NCBI RefSeq assembly: GCF_042453785.1 | Contig: NC_091670.1 | Span: 41,303,501-41,367,500, forward strand | DNA length: 64,000 nucleotides | Source: Malus domestica | Lineage: Eukaryota > Streptophyta > Magnoliopsida > Rosales > Rosaceae | Direction of reading: 5' to 3' | Part shown: positions 53,602-64,000 of the stretch, one piece after another | Layout of the letters: each line of letters begins with the position of its first letter | How positions within the stretch are numbered: the stretch's first letter is position 1 | Notes under the pieces: model-generated | What the model saw: only the letters and a program-made list of their open reading frames with translations | Told to the model about the DNA's origin: nothing | Database searches by the model: none | Program-made: the position numbers and the translations under genes

Positions 53602-54748
53602 TTAACCAAGCTTTGCAAGAACATCATTGAGGGAAGATACGGTCGCGGCGTAGTACTTCTCTGCTTCCGGGGTGCTCTTGATCTTTGCTGCATGGTCCAA
53701 CTGTCCCCAGACACAAAACAAAAGTACATGAATCAATACAAACCAAAATCTATGTCAAGTAAAAGACGTGTATGTGACATGGTGAACTTACGCCATCAAT
53801 GTCTTTGAAGAGCTTTCCAGCGAGTTCCTTGAGGGGCTCCTTCTCGGGTTTAGGTTTGGCAGAAATGACGGTCTTGAGGTCATAACGGAGATACGAGGAT
53901 CTGAGACGAAGATCGTTCTGGACGTAGGGCCATGCCTTTTTGTCAATGAACTCCTTGACAGCTACAATTTCCTTGGCTGACTCCTTCGCCCGCGCGGCAG
54001 CCTGAGCCGGAGTGAGTGGTTGGAGGAAGAACCTCTCCTTCAACGGCAGGTCAAGGTCTCTTGCCTCATCCGAGTTTAGGGTTCCAGCTGCCACAACAAA
54101 AACAAATTCACCTTCGTAAGTTCATCAACGCACCCAATAAACAATTCATGCATTTCATATTCTCAATGATTCAGATCAAACTAAACATATTGTGTTGCAA
54201 ATCCAATTCCAATGTTTAATTCTGCATTCAAATTAAGTGCTTTTGAAATAAGCACTTGAAATTTTGTGTTTCTCATAAAAACAACGCTTATGAGTAAAAG
54301 TGCTTCTACGGAAACAGTCTCAAACGAGTCCTAAAACATTGTACATTTTTCATGTAACAAGTTTCTATATTATGTTTTAGTATTCTAATGCAATTGCCAT
54401 GCTAAGACTGAAAATAGTGACAAGGTCAAGAGTGAGGGTCTTACGCAATCCACCGGAGGGAGGTGGAGGAGGACCGATTTTGATGGGCTTAGCCTCGGCA
54501 AGCACAGCTTGAACAAATGACCCGGAGGCCAAACCAACTGCGACGAGACCAAGCACGGCCCTACGACTAGTTTCGGGCTCTGAAGGCACTTGCTGGGCTC
54601 TAATGGTGAGCCCGGACCTCGCCACGGCTAGCCTGCCGGTGCTGCTGACCGCGTTCAAGCGTGATGAGCTGCTTAGGTGGAGGCTGCCCTCCAAAACTGC
54701 CTGGGAGGAACCGTGCAGGCCAGCCATTGAAGCCATAGCTTGTGCCAT
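53602..54748 (-). CDS. PSBQ: Photosystem II oxygen-evolving enhancer protein 3
   Basis: Extrinsic lumenal protein that stabilises the oxygen-evolving complex of photosystem II. Exons 54748-54445, 54087-53792 and 53700-53602 give 232 residues. The N-terminus is a bipartite transit peptide: a serine-rich stromal part, then a twin-arginine signal [14 protein letters not shown] (R62, R63) and a probable cleavage after VLA (residue 84). The mature part begins [16 protein letters not shown] and forms the PsbQ helix bundle ([20 protein letters not shown], then [20 protein letters not shown]) ending [11 protein letters not shown]. The proline-rich start and the helix bundle are typical. No lesion seen. 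Confidence 0.94.
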
Positions 54749-54875
54749 TTTCTTAACCTCCTTAACTTTTTATTTGCTTTGTTTTTTTAACAATGATCGG
54801 TTTTCAGTGGCAGAAATGTGGAAATTATATGTTTTGTTCTATGCTAATGTGATGTAGAGTGGTCTTGGGCAAGGA

Positions 54876-54882
54876 CCTTATC
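54876..54882 (-). promoter_or_regulatory. I-box-like motif upstream of PsbQ
   Basis: GATAAGG on the minus strand, about 130 bases upstream of the start codon, with a CCAAT at 54922. I-boxes are common in light-regulated photosynthesis genes; the call rests on motif and position. Confidence 0.4.
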
Positions 54883-55726
54883 TGCCATTTTCTGGTTGGA
54901 TAAATTGGATATGGTTATTAGCCAATTGGGATTTGACAAGTGTTCCTTGTTGCATTTTCTATTTGACAAACTGGATAATGTTCCAACTAGGACTGTCATT
55001 TAGAAGTTAAAATTCATAGAGGCATTAAACTTGACTCTCTTTAAATCATAATAACGAGAGCGCCTTGCATGGTGTCATATTGAATTCTGATGAATGAAAA
55101 TTCTAAGAAAAATTCACCTACACTGTGATGTTATTGTGATGTTTTCCAACTCACTTGTGCTCATGTGTTAGAGTTTTCATATGTCAATGCGTAATGGACT
55201 TTAGATAGTGCCATAATGACATACTTATCGTATGAAAGTTCTTAAAAACTCTAAACAAAAATAAATTAAATAAGAGGAATCATCATGTCCATCTATTTTA
55301 AGTTCATTTTTTTGTCAAAATCTCATATAGTGTATAGTCGTATACCAAATAAGTTATGAATTTGCCATTTATGTGTTAAATCCAAATTTAAATGTCTTCC
55401 AAAATTAATGAAATTTGAAATTCCATTCAATGAATTACTAGCGATGCAAATCTAGGTTTTATGTCTAAATACTAAATCCAATTAGTTAAAAAAAAGGAAA
55501 AAATATTAAATAATTAATGAAAATGCTTCATTTCATTTCAGTTTTCAAATAACGATATTCGAATGCAACAGCATCCACAAGGGTCCAAAATTACAATACA
55601 TGACATGTGAAAATGCGGTACTTCGTACTTTTTAATCTGTTATTTCTTTTTTTATTAGTCTTTTGGTGTTGCTTATCCGCTTTACAAATTTCATAAATTT
55701 CAATTATTGTGTGGCCATTTTGACTT
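54883..55726. other. Intergenic, no feature seen
   Basis: AT-rich sequence without coding signal or recognised repeat. Confidence 0.5.
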
Positions 55727-55735
55727 TATACCATT

Positions 55736-55933
55736 GAACCCGGACCTTCTCCAGATCCCAATATCCAAAGCCTAGGGATCATTTAATCCGGGTCGTTGAA
55801 ATTTGATCTAACGGTTACAATTATTATAACTTTAGAGGTGCCTCCTGTTTGTAGCCGTTGGAACAAATTTCAACGCCCCGAATGATTTGATCTCTAGGAT
55901 TAGGATATTGGAATCCGGAAAGGATCCGGGTTC
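55736..55933. mobile_element. 198-bp Mutator-type MITE, 9-bp duplication
   Basis: Inverted ends GAACCCGGACCTTCTCCAGA at the left and, from the right, GAACCCGGATCCTTTCCGGA, both followed by TCCCAATATCC or TTCCAATATCC. The duplication TATACCATT is exact at 55727-55735 and 55934-55942. Non-coding. Confidence 0.9.
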
Positions 55934-55942
55934 TATACCATT

Positions 55943-56404
55943 AACCACAAACAAAATGTAGAGTTAGGGATGGTTTAGGAACGGTATTAGGAGATGAATA
56001 GTTTTTAGTGTTTGAGAACACGACTTGAATGATCAAGTGTCATAATACAATTGATTGGACTTTTAAAACCGTAATTGATCAAGTAACTTGGCCCTTTGAA
56101 ACCCACATAAACCGGCCCCGCCCGGCCCATATAATCACCAACGTCTTTTTGGAAGAGCGTGTTAATGTTTGTACCGCCAGATCCAATTTCAAATTTTCAC
56201 TCACTCTCTCCCTCTCTCTCTCTCTCTCTCCCTCTCTCCCCTTCTTCTCTCAGACACTCTTTTCCAACTCTCAAGCCCTATCTTCCGCCAAATCCCCAAT
56301 TCGATTTCACCAATCGAAACCCCAACTCTGCAAATTCAACGTCACACCCTTATATCCGACCGTCGGCTCCACCAGATCGGCAGCTAAGAAGCGGGACCTG
56401 ATTA
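55943..56404 (+). other. Kinesin promoter and 5' leader
   Basis: Contains a CT-rich tract (56199-56252) typical of plant 5' leaders, upstream of the KIN-14 start. No other feature. Confidence 0.5.
56199..56252 (+). repeat. (CT)n microsatellite in a 5' leader
   Basis: CTCTCTCCCTCTCTCTCTCT-type run about 150 bases upstream of the kinesin start codon. Confidence 0.8.
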
Positions 56405-59400
56405 ATGGCGTCTCGCAACCAAAACAGGGCTCCTCGGAGCCCATTTTCTGTAAGCGAGAAAAAAAGAATTAAAATTTTCAGTTTTGATTTTGTTTGCTTA
56501 ATTCGGTGGGCGATGATTTGTTGTTTTGGGTTCAGAATGGAAGAAAAATGTATGAAATGACTTTTGGTGTTGGTTGAAAATTAATGGTTATGTAGGATTG
56601 TGTAAATAAAGGTTTCAGATGGGGGATTGTAATGGTGAGTTTTTCGTTTTGTGTAGAAAAAGAGTAGTCTTGATGAAGTTCCCTTAGACAAGCGGCGGAG
56701 AATCGAAACAAGAAAACCGGAGGTACCGAGTAGTATGGGCCGCCAACGACCGCCACTTGCTGTTGTTAAGCAAGACGCAGCAGGTACAAGCGATATAGGC
56801 AGTGTGGAGGGATCAGAGTGTGCCAATGTTGAGTTTACGAAGGAAGAAGTCGAGGCGTTGTTGGTTGAGAAGTTAAAAGTGAAGAAATTTGATCATAAGG
56901 TTTATTTCTCACCCCAATTGTTTTAATAAACAGGGCTTTTTTGTGTGCGTCTTTTGAAATCTGAATTGTTGTTTCTTTTTTTTTGTAACGTTTTTTATCC
57001 GGTCATATGGCAGGGGAAAGCTGAGCAGTTAGCTGATTATAGTAAGAGGCTGAAGCTATGCATCAAATGGTTGCAGGAAGTTGAGGAAGGCCATATTCTC
57101 GAGGAGGAAAAACTACGGAATGCATTGGCTTCTGCAGAAAAAAAATGCGCGGATACTGGTAATTTCTTTATTCTTTATTCATGCCATTGTCTGTTGGAGT
57201 TGCATAACTTCGTAACTAACCGATGAATTGCTTATATGTGGTGGTGGTATATTAAGTATTATAGAGTTTTCGGATGGAAATCTCAAGCCATTTGTCAAGT
57301 AGTATCGTGCTTTTGTTACAAGTGAACCTATGTGGTTATGATATTTAAGAGATTTTGTTCAAAGGAACAGATTTGTAATATGTGTTCAATTTGTTTATTT
57401 TTAAGAGGTGGAGATGAGAAACAAGGTCGACGAGCTCAATGCCGTAAATTTAAAGCTGAGGGAAAATATAGCTACTTTAGAAGAGAAACTTGCGAAAGAA
57501 GAATCAGAGAAGTTGGTAAGGTTTCCAGTCATGCAGTTGCACACTAATTTTTGTGATAGGATTGTCATTCCCGCTTTTGGTTTTTTTGTTCTTGGGTCTT
57601 TTCTTCGCATTTTTATTTTCATCCTTTTGTTTGACATTCAGGATGCGATTGCTAGTCACAGAAGTGAAAAGGAAGCAAGGGATGCTGCTGAGAAGTTGCA
57701 AGCTTCTCTCTCACAGAAGCTTGAAATAGTGCGGGAGGAGAAATTAGTTGCAGACAAGAAGGTAATACAGTCAGATTTTTCTCTTCCTTCTGCATATTAC
57801 CTATTCTTTTCCGAATTCCCCTCCGGTTTATCAAAATTTGCATTCGGTAATGTTCCTAAAATTGTGCTGCTGCAGGTTTCTTCGTATCAGGATTTATATA
57901 ATCGAGCACAAGAGTACAACAAGAGTCTACAACAGTACAATAGCAAACTCCAAAAAGATCTCGAAACTGCCACCGAGTCTCTCAAACGAGTTGAAGATGA
58001 GAAAAGGACTGTTCTGGAGACGCTTAGCAATTTGAGAGTTCACAATAAGGCATTGCAAGATGAGTTGACTAAAGTAACGGTACGTATGTACATGATATAT
58101 ACCTTTTTGTCACCTTTCACCACCCTATATATATCCTAGTTCAATTTTTTTGTAAACTGAGAGACGGTTTTCTTGGGAAATGACCCATTTATTTACCTGA
58201 AATCCAAGAATATAACATGCCTCTTCACTGTATGTACATGATTTGCGTGTAGGCCTCACTGGACGAAACATCAAAGCAGAAGGAATTATTAGATAATGAA
58301 ATCAAATGCCTTCGTGGGGAACTGCAGCAAGTTAGAGATGACCGCGATCGCCATGCAAGAGAGATTCAAGATATGAGGGATCAGGTGGTGAAGTACAAGG
58401 AAAACACCGAGATGTCGTGTGAAGAGTTAGATAGATTGATGAGAAAATCAAAAGCCTTGGAGGTTCATATTAGATTCTTTATTTTGTTTTAGTTTTTTTT
58501 ATATTTTATTTTATGATTTCCTGCTGTATCAACTTTTTAATATTGTGGGCATGCTTTTTTAGGAAAGAGATTCATCTCAAAAACAGGAGATAGATACCTT
58601 AAAGCATGAGCTAAATGCTGCAAATGATAAATTGAAGGTAATATGAATTCAGTTGGGGTTTTAAAATGTTGCTTGTACCAGTCAATTTATAAGTTAACAT
58701 CTACTGTTTACTTTCTCTTAGATGGTCAGTCAATCCGCTTCAGAAACATTGAAAGAATTTGAAGAACATAAGAGAATCGTACAGGAGTTACAAAATCGCC
58801 TCGCTGAATCAGAGCTGCAAATACTGGAAGGAGAGAAGTTGAGGAAAAAGTTACATAACACTATTCTGGTAATTTTACTATGCTTAACATGTTATAGAGT
58901 TAATAAGATTTCAGGGTACTAATCTTTCTCTTTAATAGGAATTAAAAGGTAATATTAGGGTGTTCTGTCGAGTGCGTCCGTTGCTACCTGACGATGCCAA
59001 TGCAACAGACGCCCCTGTAGTTTCTTATCCTACAGGAACAGAAGCTCTTGGCAGAGGCCTTGACTTGGTACAGAGTGGTATGGGCATGTCTAATAATTTT
59101 TTACTTTAATTAGTTTAAAATATAAGTATACACCACTTTACTCAAGTTATTTTAATCTAATTCCACTATAAATGTTTGCAGGCCAAAAATTTAATTTCAC
59201 ATTTGACAAGGTGTTTCACCACGAGACTTCCCAACAAGACGTTTTTGTGGAAATATCGCAACTTGTACAAAGTGCACTTGATGGCTACAAGGTATAAGTT
59301 GAATCTTGTTCATGTGTTTTTAAAGGAACTAAATGTTCATTAGATTGATTTTTTTTTTTTTGCACTTTAAACCGTAACTCTTTTTTTTCCCATTATTTTG

Positions 59401-61109
59401 GTTTTTGAGTCCATAATTGAGATAACTTTTGCCTTTAGGAATTAGCTGCCAGCGTTTAATATTTTGTGTATTTGGTTATGTATTGATCTTGGGAGCAGCC
59501 TCTCCATAAATGGGGGTAAGGCTAGCCGACATTCACCTCTCCCAGACCCTGCGTAAAGCGGGAGCCTTGTGCACTGGGTACGGTTATGTATTGATCGTTT
59601 TTCTTTCCCCATTAAGTATTTTATGGAATATGTTTTTAGAATTAGAACGGCTTCCAATTTCTTCAGTGAATTCTTTTACCTTTCATACAGGCAAATGCAT
59701 GCATTAAAATAAATATTGATTATCTTTTTCAGGTCTGTATATTTGCGTATGGTCAAACAGGTTCCGGAAAAACTTATACTATGATGGGCAGACCAGATGC
59801 TCCAGAGCAAAAAGGTTTAATACCTCGTTCACTTGAGCAAATATTCCAAACGAGTCAAGCTCTTCAGGCCCAGGGTTGGAAATACAAAATGCAGGTACTA
59901 CAACTTGTTTTTTGTTTGTTTAGGTTTGCAAATTATAATGTCCTTTCAAAATATGTGCAGGCATCGATGCTTGAAATATACAATGAGAACATTCGTGACT
60001 TGTTATGCACTGGTCGTTCAAGCAGTGCAGACTTGTCAAAGACAGAAAATGGTGTTTGCGGAAAGCAGTACACGATAAAGCATGATGCAAATGGAAACAC
60101 ATATGTTTCTGACCTAACGATTGTTGATGTTTGCAACATAAACCAAATTTCATCTCTTCTACAACAGGCTGCACATAGCAGGTATGCATCAAAAGTATTC
60201 GAATCGGTCGTGATATTTCATATATGTTAGTTCATTTTGAGTCACTTTCATATGAAAGGCTGCACTTAGCAATGTTACTGTCAAGTTTTCAAAACATCAA
60301 ATCTGATGTGGCTTTTCATTCTTGAATGCTATTTCTTAGGTCTGTAGGCAAGACTCATATGAATGAGCAATCTTCGAGAAGCCATTTTGTGTTTACCTTG
60401 CGTATATCTGGGATTAATGAGGTTTGTTTTGCGCTGATGTGATGTTATTGTTCTTCCTCACCAATCTTCCATTCGCTTTTTTTTATTACTGACATGCTTT
60501 CTTGCCTTGGTAGAACACGGAACAACAAGTCCAGGGGGTCTTAAATCTTATTGACCTTGCTGGTAGTGAAAGACTATCAAGGAGTGGTGCAACCGGAGAG
60601 CGTTTGAAGGAGACTCAGGTTCTTTTCTTCTTGAAATCCCCAATCTTCTTTCCCGAATAGAAGTAAATATATTCTCAAGTTTTATATTGGTTAGCTAACA
60701 ATATGACATTAACAACCAGGCCATTAACAAAAGTCTCTCATCATTGAGCGACGTCATATTTGCTTTGGCGAAAAAGGAGGACCATGTTCCTTTTAGGAAC
60801 TCCAAACTGACATATCTTCTACAGGTATAGTAATCTTTGATTATTTTTACCATTATGGCAGCTTGCTGTATTCTTGAACAATTGTAATAGTTACATTGTT
60901 GGATGACATCTCGTTTAATGTATAAACAGCCTTGTTTGGGAGGAGATTCGAAAACATTGATGGTTGTTAACATCTCCCCGGATTCCTCTTCGGTTGGGGA
61001 ATCCCTCTGCTCACTTCGATTTGCTGCTAGGGTCAATGCTTGTGAAATTGGGATTCCTCGGAGGCAAACCTCCATGAAACCTGCAGATAATCGATTAAGT
61101 TACGGCTAG
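56405..61109 (+). CDS. KIN14C: Kinesin-14 (ATK1/KIN-14C-like)
   Basis: C-terminal, minus-end-directed kinesin needed for spindle assembly in mitosis and meiosis. Seventeen exons, all with GT/AG borders and matching phases: 56405-56449, 56657-56899, 57014-57158, 57406-57515, 57642-57761, 57876-58079, 58253-58462, 58563-58637, 58722-58868, 58939-59077, 59182-59291, 59733-59894, 59961-60181, 60340-60421, 60514-60618, 60720-60824, 60930-61109; 800 residues. The N-terminus [15 protein letters not shown] and the basic [11 protein letters not shown] fit the ATK1 microtubule-binding tail. A coiled coil runs about 100-430. Then neck and motor: [20 protein letters not shown] (about 433), P-loop GQTGSGKT (523-530), switch I NEQSSRSH (652-659), switch II DLAGSE (685-690), and the tail [19 protein letters not shown]. 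Paralogues ATK1/2 are hard to tell apart. Intron 11 holds a truncated Au SINE. Confidence 0.92.
59489..59581 (+). mobile_element. 5'-truncated Au SINE in kinesin intron 11
   Basis: GGGAGCAGCCTCTCC through GTGCACTGGGTAC, the 3' half of an Au SINE, flanked by the exact 15-base duplication GGTTATGTATTGATC at 59474-59488 and 59582-59596. The promoter boxes are absent. Sense orientation with the gene. Confidence 0.92.
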
Positions 61110-62209
61110 CTTTGTCATCTTTTCTGTTTGGAGGTTGGTTGCTGTCGTCTGTATGAGGGAAAGGGTGTGTTTTTGTAGATCTTGTGCTTTAAGGTACTAC
61201 AAAATTTGTACTTGTAGATTTGTATCGTGTACTGAGAGATCAGTACTTTTTTCTCTATGCTTATGAGTTATGACTATATAGATTTATTGTTTCAGTAACT
61301 TGATTTATTGCTGTATGAGAAAATGTTCCTTATTGGATCAACACTTATCCCAAGTAATGATTGGCATATTCCTTTGTTAGTTGAATACAATAACAACAAA
61401 TCTTAATCTCTCTAATTGGGTCGGCTGTATGAGTCCAGAACACCACGTGTCCTATTTTACCTCCATAAGGTAGTTGAGTTCGTTGAGACTTCATTAACTC
61501 TTTGATGTGGAACTATTTTCACATTTTTATATGTTTACTCACGTGTTGTTCGGTTTCACGTGCGTTTCGAGTACTATAAAGGTAGTTGATGTTACACTCC
61601 AAAATTGATTTGCTATAGAGATAATAGCATAACTCTTTATAAGCCGTTGATATTCTTTAACTTTCTGATGAGAAACAATCTCCACATCCTCATAATAAAT
61701 AGCGGAAAAAGTACACTAAATTTTTTTATTTAATTTTCATTATTTATTGTCTTTTATTCATCTGACAAACATATAGATTTAGTCTCGTTCGCAAAAATAA
61801 ATTTTTTCTTCCTATGCAGCATGCACTAAGTTTGAATTTCCCGTCTAACACTATAAATTGATAAAATTAATATATTTTACTTGTAAAAAATTTGTCAACT
61901 TACCAATGAGGATAAAGGGGGCAAAATCATCATACCATAGTTTGGATTATAAAACGGTGGGGTCCAAAAACATTCATATTTATCCTAATCTCTTTTCTCC
62001 TCCTTTTTGATAAAACTAAACTATCTAGCCTGTTGTTTTCAAACCGTGACAAAAAATAAGAATAAAGTGGTATTAGCAGCATCAGAATTCCAGAGTTATA
62101 CACACAGTCACGGATATCCCAATCAAACTACAAAAGGCCACTCAACTGAGCCAACCGTGCCAAGCAGGGAAGCAACAGAAGCAACAGAAAGCAGAGAAGG
62201 AAGGGGAAG
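61110..62209. other. Kinesin 3' flank and CXXS1 upstream
   Basis: The first 150-200 bases are probably kinesin 3' untranslated region. The rest is AT-rich with no recognised feature; the last 150 bases would be the CXXS1 leader, purine-rich near 62165-62209. Confidence 0.5.
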
Positions 62210-63818
62210 ATGGCAGGTCAACTACGAGAAGAGCAGCAGGTAACTAGGCCCAAAGTCATGAAGGTTGACTCTGTGGAGACTTGGGACTCGCATGTTTCCC
62301 AAGCCACCAACCAAGGCCGTCCTGTAAGTCTCCTCAACCCTCTCGATTTCTGTTTAATTTGAGCGCTGTTCTAATCTAATCTAAACTGTTTGAAAAATGG
62401 GGATTCGAATTTGCGCGAGAGCAGCACACCGCTCTAGCCGACTTGGCTGTTGCACGTGAACATGATTAATTTGATCACAGTTGTGGAATTATGAGTTCGT
62501 TGTTGAATTGGTTTTTGGTTGGATGTGTTTGCAGATTATTGCACATTTCACTGCTTCGTGGTGCATGCCTTCGGTGGCTATGAACTCATTCTTCGAGGAA
62601 ATTGCCTCAGATTATCCGGATGTTCTGTTTCTCACCGTTGATGTCGACGAGGTTAAGGTAATTAACCTAAATTCTTCAAACAAGCATATGTCTAATCTGT
62701 GTATATGTACAGATACATTTTTATCGAACTGGTAAAGTTATATGTTAGAACCCTGTTTGCATTTGGTGATGGTTTATGTTGTGAAGGAGTTTGTTCAAGC
62801 CTATCTTGAATCTGTTACTCAACAACACTTCATTGATCTTCTGAACTCGACTTGATTCCGACCTTTTGGTCCGGTGTTTTCGAGTGATTTCTAGTTTGAG
62901 GTTATGTCAAACTTTACGAGTTTTACAAACCATTTTGGTGCAAAAGAAGATTCAAAGAAATGGTAATGGAAGAGGACTAAAAACTCGCATTCATGGGAAT
63001 TTTCGTTTAGGGGTTCGATTGGTGCTTGAGTTTCTGTCTATGATTTTTCGGATATTGCTTGTTGAATTGAGTTTTTGGCTTGACATCAACCTCTTTTGGA
63101 GCGTTCACTCGTGTGAACCTTTTCGCTGCGAAGAAAAGGAAGTTTGAAGACTTTCCTATCATGTAATTGTAGTAATCTAGCAAAAGAGAGGGACTAAGGT
63201 GCAGTTTGGGATTGAGGTGATTAAAAAAAAAGCTGGGAGGTTTTTTATGTTTGGTAAACATTCGCTTCAGTTTTTTTTCACAGTTTTGGATGAAATTGTG
63301 TTTGTTAAACATTTAGCTTCAGTTTTTTTGGATGAAAAAAGCCAAAAACAAGAAGTTGCAAAACCCAGCTTTGAAAAACCGGTTTTTTTCACATCTGTTT
63401 TACATAAAAGTTCACCAAACACTATAATACTGCTTTTTTTTTTCAAAAGCATTTTTACAAAAAAGTTTACCAAACACTCTACAGCTTTATTTCACAGCCG
63501 CTTATTCTCACAGCAGGGCAGAAGCAGTTTTTTTTCAAAGCACAACAATACCAAACCAGCCCTAAAACCTCTTATTACAGGAATTTTTCTCTAAAGATTT
63601 CGATGTTGTTTATGATGGCGATACCGATATGGATGTAACTATCTCTCTCCCTTTTGTTTTCATAGGAGGTAGCGACCCGATTGGAGATAAAGGCGATGCC
63701 AACCTTTTCGCTGATAAGGGACGGTGCAACGGTTGACAAGCTCGTGGGTGCCAATCCGGAAGAGATAAGGAAAAGGATTGAGGGTTTCTTTCAGTCCAGA
63801 CGTGCGGATGTTGCATAG
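62210..63818 (+). CDS. CXXS1: Thioredoxin-like protein, CXXS type
   Basis: Cytosolic thioredoxin-fold protein of the plant CXXS1 group, in which the second active-site cysteine is serine, so it acts by a monothiol or disulfide-isomerase mechanism. Exons 62210-62323, 62535-62657 and 63666-63818 give 129 residues. The active site WCMPS is at residues 47-51 (C48, S51) after IIAHFTAS; the cis-proline loop KAMPTF is at 88-93; LVGANPEEIRKRIEGF closes the fold. The N-terminal extension MAGQLREEQQVTRP is longer than in the Arabidopsis protein as I recall it. There is no transit peptide. Intron 2 contains copy IV of the foldback family. Confidence 0.9.
63198..63564. mobile_element. Foldback/hAT-like element, copy IV, in CXXS1 intron 2
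   Basis: Left end GGTGCAGTTTGGGATTGAGG and right end CAATACCAAACCAGCCCTA, inverted. Interior GTTTACCAAACACTCTACAG and GCCGCTTATTCTCACAGCAG are shared with copy III. No exact flanking duplication seen. Confidence 0.65.
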
Positions 63819-64000
63819 CACTAGCAGCAGTGTGATATGATACAGTTTGAAGTAGTGAAATAAGTGGTTGTGAATGGTTTTAACACAGATATGGATGATA
63901 AGCTTTTTCTTTGGCTGCTGTACGGATGACGTACACCGAAAACCTACCGATGCTCCGGTTGATAAGCTTGTCACTATAATGTTTTGTGATTTGTAATTTT
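63819..64000 (+). other. CXXS1 3' flank
   Basis: Probable 3' untranslated region; nothing else seen to the window edge. Confidence 0.5.

Overview
The window is nuclear DNA of a flowering plant, and the genes point to apple (Malus) or a very close relative in the Rosaceae. The clearest markers are the first three exons of an (E,E)-alpha-farnesene synthase (AFS1), whose translation matches the apple enzyme as I remember it, and a complete 339-residue anthocyanidin reductase (ANR). Genes have many introns, intergenic DNA is AT-rich, and the spaces between genes are filled with Mutator-type, hAT-type and other MITEs, SINEs and LTR elements. No database could be searched; all identities come from translated sequence and remembered family features.

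Layout. 1-2.1 kb: 5' half of AFS1 on the minus strand, running off the left edge through a MITE-rich third intron. 2.1-14.8 kb: no intact gene; a patchwork of DNA transposons, a (GGT)n tract, three diverged copies of a block that may descend from exon 1 of a CRLK-type receptor kinase, and a 908-bp hAT element with perfect 8-bp target duplications. 14.8-25.2 kb: a complex of three same-direction LTRs of a non-autonomous LTR retroelement, itself invaded by a 988-bp hAT-like element and by a 3.5-kb TG...CA unit that carries an array of nine hairpins with co-varying arms. 25.5-26.5 kb: decayed CRLK-type kinase exons, so the LTR complex may sit inside an old kinase pseudogene. 27.7-30.9 kb: ANR (minus). 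32.9-34.9 kb: HSA32 (minus). 37.7-38.9 kb: DUF1218 membrane protein (plus). 39.3-39.8 kb: histone H2A (minus). 42.0-43.2 kb: GeBP/storekeeper-type regulator (minus). 44.8-53.4 kb: one intact F-box gene and two decaying tandem copies, the last split by a young, whole-looking Ty1/copia element with 377-bp LTRs identical by eye. 53.6-54.7 kb: PsbQ (minus). 56.4-61.1 kb: a 17-exon, 800-residue kinesin-14 like Arabidopsis ATK1 (plus). 62.2-63.8 kb: CXXS-type thioredoxin (plus).

The genes do not form a pathway; this is an ordinary gene-rich plant segment with single genes for volatile terpene and flavan-3-ol synthesis, heat acclimation, chromatin, photosynthesis, spindle function and redox. The most unusual signal is the hairpin array at 20.26-20.72 kb. 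Other well-supported structural finds are several short elements with exact target-site duplications: a 121-bp SINE-like insertion, three Mutator-type MITEs, two hAT elements and a 5'-truncated Au SINE in a kinesin intron.
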